Below are positions 14,026-15,732 of a stretch of DNA of 15,732 nt, in pieces. Below the pieces are notes generated by a model, which saw only the letters and a program-made list of their open reading frames with translations, did no database searches and had not been told where the DNA came from. The position numbers and the translations under genes were made by a program. The DNA lies in NCBI RefSeq assembly GCF_946479975.1, contig NZ_CAMLIX010000119.1, forward strand, positions 1 to 15,732, written 5' to 3'. The first letter of the stretch is position 1. Each line of letters opens with the position of its first letter. This DNA comes from an uncultured Flavobacterium sp. Lineage in GTDB: Bacteria > Bacteroidota > Bacteroidia > Flavobacteriales > Flavobacteriaceae.

Positions 14026-15261
14026 TTGAACTTAGAATATTTTATAGCAAAAAGACTCATTACTGCAAAAGATAACAAAAGCAGTATTTCCGCGCCTATT
14101 GTAAAAATTGCTATTTCGGCAATTGCCATAGGAATCATAATGATGATTGTTTCTGTTGCAACGGGAATTGGACTTCAGAAAAAAATACGTGATAAAGTTT
14201 CTGCATTTAATGGACAGATTATAATTTCCAATTACGATAATAATAATTCTGAAGTTACTTTAATTCCAATTTCCAAAAAACAAGATTTTTATCCCAATTT
14301 TAAGTCAGTTCCAGAAGTGAGCCATATTCAGGCCGTCGCGACGAAAGCAGGAATTATTCGAACCGAAAATGCATTTGAAGGAATAATTTTTAAAGGAGTA
14401 GGGTCAGATTATGATTGGAATAATATTAGTGAATATATAGTAGAAGGCAAAATGCCAGATTTCAAGAAAACATTAAATGAAGATGTTGTTATTTCTAAGT
14501 TTCTGGCGGATCGATTAAATTTAAAAGTCGGAGATCACTTTAATACATTTTTTGTAAAAGAAGAACAAGGAAAACTTCCTAACAGCCGTCGATTTAAAAT
14601 TGCAGCTATATTCAATTCAGGATTTCAAGATTTTGACGCGACATATATTATCGGCGATATTCGTCATATTCAAAAAATTAATAAATGGAGTCAGGATCAA
14701 ATAGGGGCATTCGAAGTTTTTGTAAAAGATTTTAGTGAAATTAAAAACGTTGGAAATCAGATTTACGATCAGACATCATCTAATCTTGATACAAAAACGA
14801 TTATTGAAAAATACAGTTATATTTTTGACTGGCTTCAATTGTTTGATTTCAATATCGTCATAATCTTAGCAATTATGATTCTCGTTGCCACAATTAATAT
14901 GATTGTCGCGCTATTAGTTCTCATTCTAGAAAGAACTCAAATGATTGGTATTTTAAAATCCATGGGATCCAATAACTGGTCAGTCCGAAAAATATTTTTG
15001 TATAATGCTTTCTATTTAATCATTCGAGGATTGTTTTGGGGAAATCTAATCGGAATTTCAATTTTATTAATGCAGCAGCAATTCGGAATAGTCCAGCTAA
15101 ATCCCGAAAATTACTATGTAAACCAAGCGCCAGTTTATTTAAATTGGATTTACATTCTTTTGTTAAATCTGCTTACAGTCACAATTTGTTTTATAGTGTT
15201 GCTAATACCATCCTATATAATAACCAAAATATCTCCAGTAAAAGCCATTCGTTTCGATTAA
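14026..15261 (+). CDS. FtsX/LolE/MacB-type ABC transporter permease
   Basis: Membrane subunit of a MacB/LolCE-like ABC system, a class that moves lipoproteins or other envelope substrates using periplasmic mechanics. From TTG 14026 the protein has 411 residues: the first helix near 25-47, a periplasmic domain of about 225 residues, then three helices near 276-300, 326-350 and 370-394. The coupling motif LERTQMIGILKSMGSNNWSVRKIF follows the second helix and the C-terminus ends SPVKAIRFD, both hallmarks of the family. The frame is also open from TTG 13990, adding a basic MIRNKNKRNTPN; I prefer 14026 because LNLEYFIAKRLI looks like the family start and a -7-like TACTTTTG overlaps the upstream TTG. 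No ATPase gene is adjacent, so the partner must be encoded elsewhere. Confidence 0.87.
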   Translation: MNLEYFIAKRLITAKDNKSSISAPIVKIAISAIAIGIIMMIVSVATGIGLQKKIRDKVSAFNGQIIISNYDNNNSEVTLIPISKKQDFYPNFKSVPEVSHIQAVATKAGIIRTENAFEGIIFKGVGSDYDWNNISEYIVEGKMPDFKKTLNEDVVISKFLADRLNLKVGDHFNTFFVKEEQGKLPNSRRFKIAAIFNSGFQDFDATYIIGDIRHIQKINKWSQDQIGAFEVFVKDFSEIKNVGNQIYDQTSSNLDTKTIIEKYSYIFDWLQLFDFNIVIILAIMILVATINMIVALLVLILERTQMIGILKSMGSNNWSVRKIFLYNAFYLIIRGLFWGNLIGISILLMQQQFGIVQLNPENYYVNQAPVYLNWIYILLLNLLTVTICFIVLLIPSYIITKISPVKAIRFD

Positions 15262-15288
15262 CGAATTAGCAAATCCAGAATCATCATC

Positions 15289-15327
15289 AACCCGACAGTT
15301 TTCCAAAACATGCCGGGTTTGTTTTTT
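15289..15327 (+). terminator. Terminator hairpin after the ABC permease gene
   Basis: AACCCG (15289-15294) pairs with CGGGTT (15314-15319); the stem continues as CAGTTTT against AAAACATG with one mismatch and one bulge and a CC loop, then a T-rich tail. It starts 28 bases after the permease stop. The sequence is a degraded version of the perfect hairpin at 3612-3644. Confidence 0.65.
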
Positions 15328-15366
15328 ATACATATATAAGTGAGTATAGAATGATACATATATAAG
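15328..15366. repeat. 13-bp direct repeat pair
   Basis: ATACATATATAAG occurs at 15328-15340 and again at 15354-15366, a 26-bp period. The spacer begins TGAGTATAG. The unit resembles the CATATAAGTGA end sequence of the element at 3543-3690, so the two regions may derive from the same repeat family. Confidence 0.5.
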
Positions 15367-15460
15367 AAGAGCAAGTTTTTGTCTGGCTGAGCGGAGTCGA
15401 AGCCTTTTTTACGTTACAGATTGGAATCTGGGATTTAAAAATTGAATATTGTTTTTAATG

Positions 15461-15581
15461 AGGAGCTTTTTCCCGCTGTTCCTTCCAATCTTTTCGGGCC
15501 GAACCCCGGCCCAAAAAGGATTTTCCCTCCCATCGGGGCTGGAAAGCCGGTTTTCACAAGGCCTTTTCGGGAAAAACCGAA
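15461..15581. repeat. GC-rich structured element, candidate flavobacterial repeat or ncRNA
   Basis: A GC-rich island in otherwise AT-rich DNA, with several complementary segments: GGGCCG/CGGCCC (15496-15501 and 15507-15512, extended by TTTT/AAAA), GGCT-GGAA-AGCC (15537-15548, a GNRA-type loop), and TTCGG/CCGAA (15566-15570 and 15577-15581). An alternative long-range stem, TTTTTCCCG (15467-15475) with CGGGAAAAA (15568-15576), would close the whole unit. I recall similar AGGAGCT-TTTCCCGCT sequences as dispersed elements in Flavobacteria and it may belong to a known RNA class such as Flavo-1, but I cannot verify this. Strand is uncertain; the plus strand is the orientation described. Confidence 0.45.
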
Positions 15582-15612
15582 TTCCATCAGCCATAATTAA
15601 GGACAAAAATGA

Positions 15613-15726
15613 GGTTCAGAAGCAGAAATTAACGTAAAAGCAGGAAGCGGAACAAGCCTAAAAACAGCAGATCGATATGTAAAACAGGAAAAACCCTACG
15701 CAGCAGAAGAAAAAATGAAATTGTAA
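15613..15726 (+). pseudogene. Possible 3' remnant of a protein gene
   Basis: Directly after a TGA (15610-15612) a frame of 37 codons runs to TAA at 15724-15726 and reads GSEAEINVKAGSGTSLKTA, then DRYVKQEKPYAAEEKMKL. The composition is protein-like, unlike the frames in the neighbouring repeats, and it has no start codon except a late ATG three codons from the end. It may be the tail of a gene cut by the repeat region, but 37 codons can be open by chance and no family is recognised. Confidence 0.25.
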
Positions 15727-15732
15727 AGAATA

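Larger units (their letters stand above)
15262..15732. other. Gene-poor composite repeat region at the right edge
   Basis: These 471 bp hold no complete gene that I can support. In order they contain the permease terminator, a pair of 13-bp direct repeats, a short GC-rich motif ending in a T run (GGCTGAGCGGAGTCGAAGCC, 15385-15404), an AT-rich spacer with GGAATCTGGGATTT, the GC-rich foldable element at 15461-15581 and a codon-like open stretch to 15726. Open frames crossing the GC-rich element on both strands (15409-15637) have no recognisable protein character and are taken as chance. Confidence 0.6.

Noticed and set aside
15328..15366. Start of a CRISPR array
   Set aside because: Only two 13-bp AT-rich units are present, with no array continuation and no cas genes.
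15409..15637. Open frames of 62-65 codons on both strands across the GC-rich element
   Set aside because: They owe their openness to GC-rich repeat sequence, overlap each other and have no recognisable protein features.

Overview
The window looks like chromosomal DNA of a Flavobacterium-like member of the Bacteroidota. The evidence is an AT-rich base composition, A-rich start regions without strong Shine-Dalgarno sites, promoter -7 boxes of the Bacteroidota type TAnnTTTG, Bacteroidota-type TonB/ExbBD proteins, and intergenic hairpins and repeats of a kind I recall from flavobacterial genomes. There is no tRNA, rRNA, CRISPR array, transposase or phage gene.

Layout. Bases 1-2010, minus strand: a partial secreted NTF2-like protein, an AraC-family regulator and a GNAT acetyltransferase whose 5' end appears frameshifted or uses a non-ATG start. 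Bases 2191-3534, plus strand: a kynurenine 3-monooxygenase. Bases 3535-3700: a nested palindromic element between convergent genes. Bases 3701-5218, minus strand: a HerA/YjgR-type ATPase. After a 380-bp AT-rich leader, 5599-11334 on the plus strand is a seven-gene operon: ExbB, ExbD1, ExbD2, TonB, a small two-helix membrane protein, a PstS-like lipoprotein and a secreted TPR protein. It closes with a terminator whose T tract overlaps the promoter of queE (11436-12068). A DinB/YfiT-like protein and a SAM methyltransferase form a minus-strand pair (12104-13376), diverging from a YkgJ-type cysteine-cluster protein and a LolE/MacB-type ABC permease (13449-15261). Bases 15262-15732 hold no complete gene but a stack of repeats, a GC-rich foldable element and a possible gene-end remnant.

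The central unit is the TonB operon. ExbB and two ExbD proteins should form the proton-driven motor, TonB would transmit energy to outer-membrane receptors, and the small membrane protein, PstS-like protein and TPR protein are best read as accessory envelope parts, since no phosphate transporter genes accompany the PstS homologue. The most unusual signals are a perfect 14-bp hairpin just inside the gene after tonB, the 148-bp nested palindrome at 3543-3690, the GC-rich foldable element at 15461-15581, and the likely one-base lesion at the start of the acetyltransferase gene. All functional calls come from reading motifs by eye; no database search was run.
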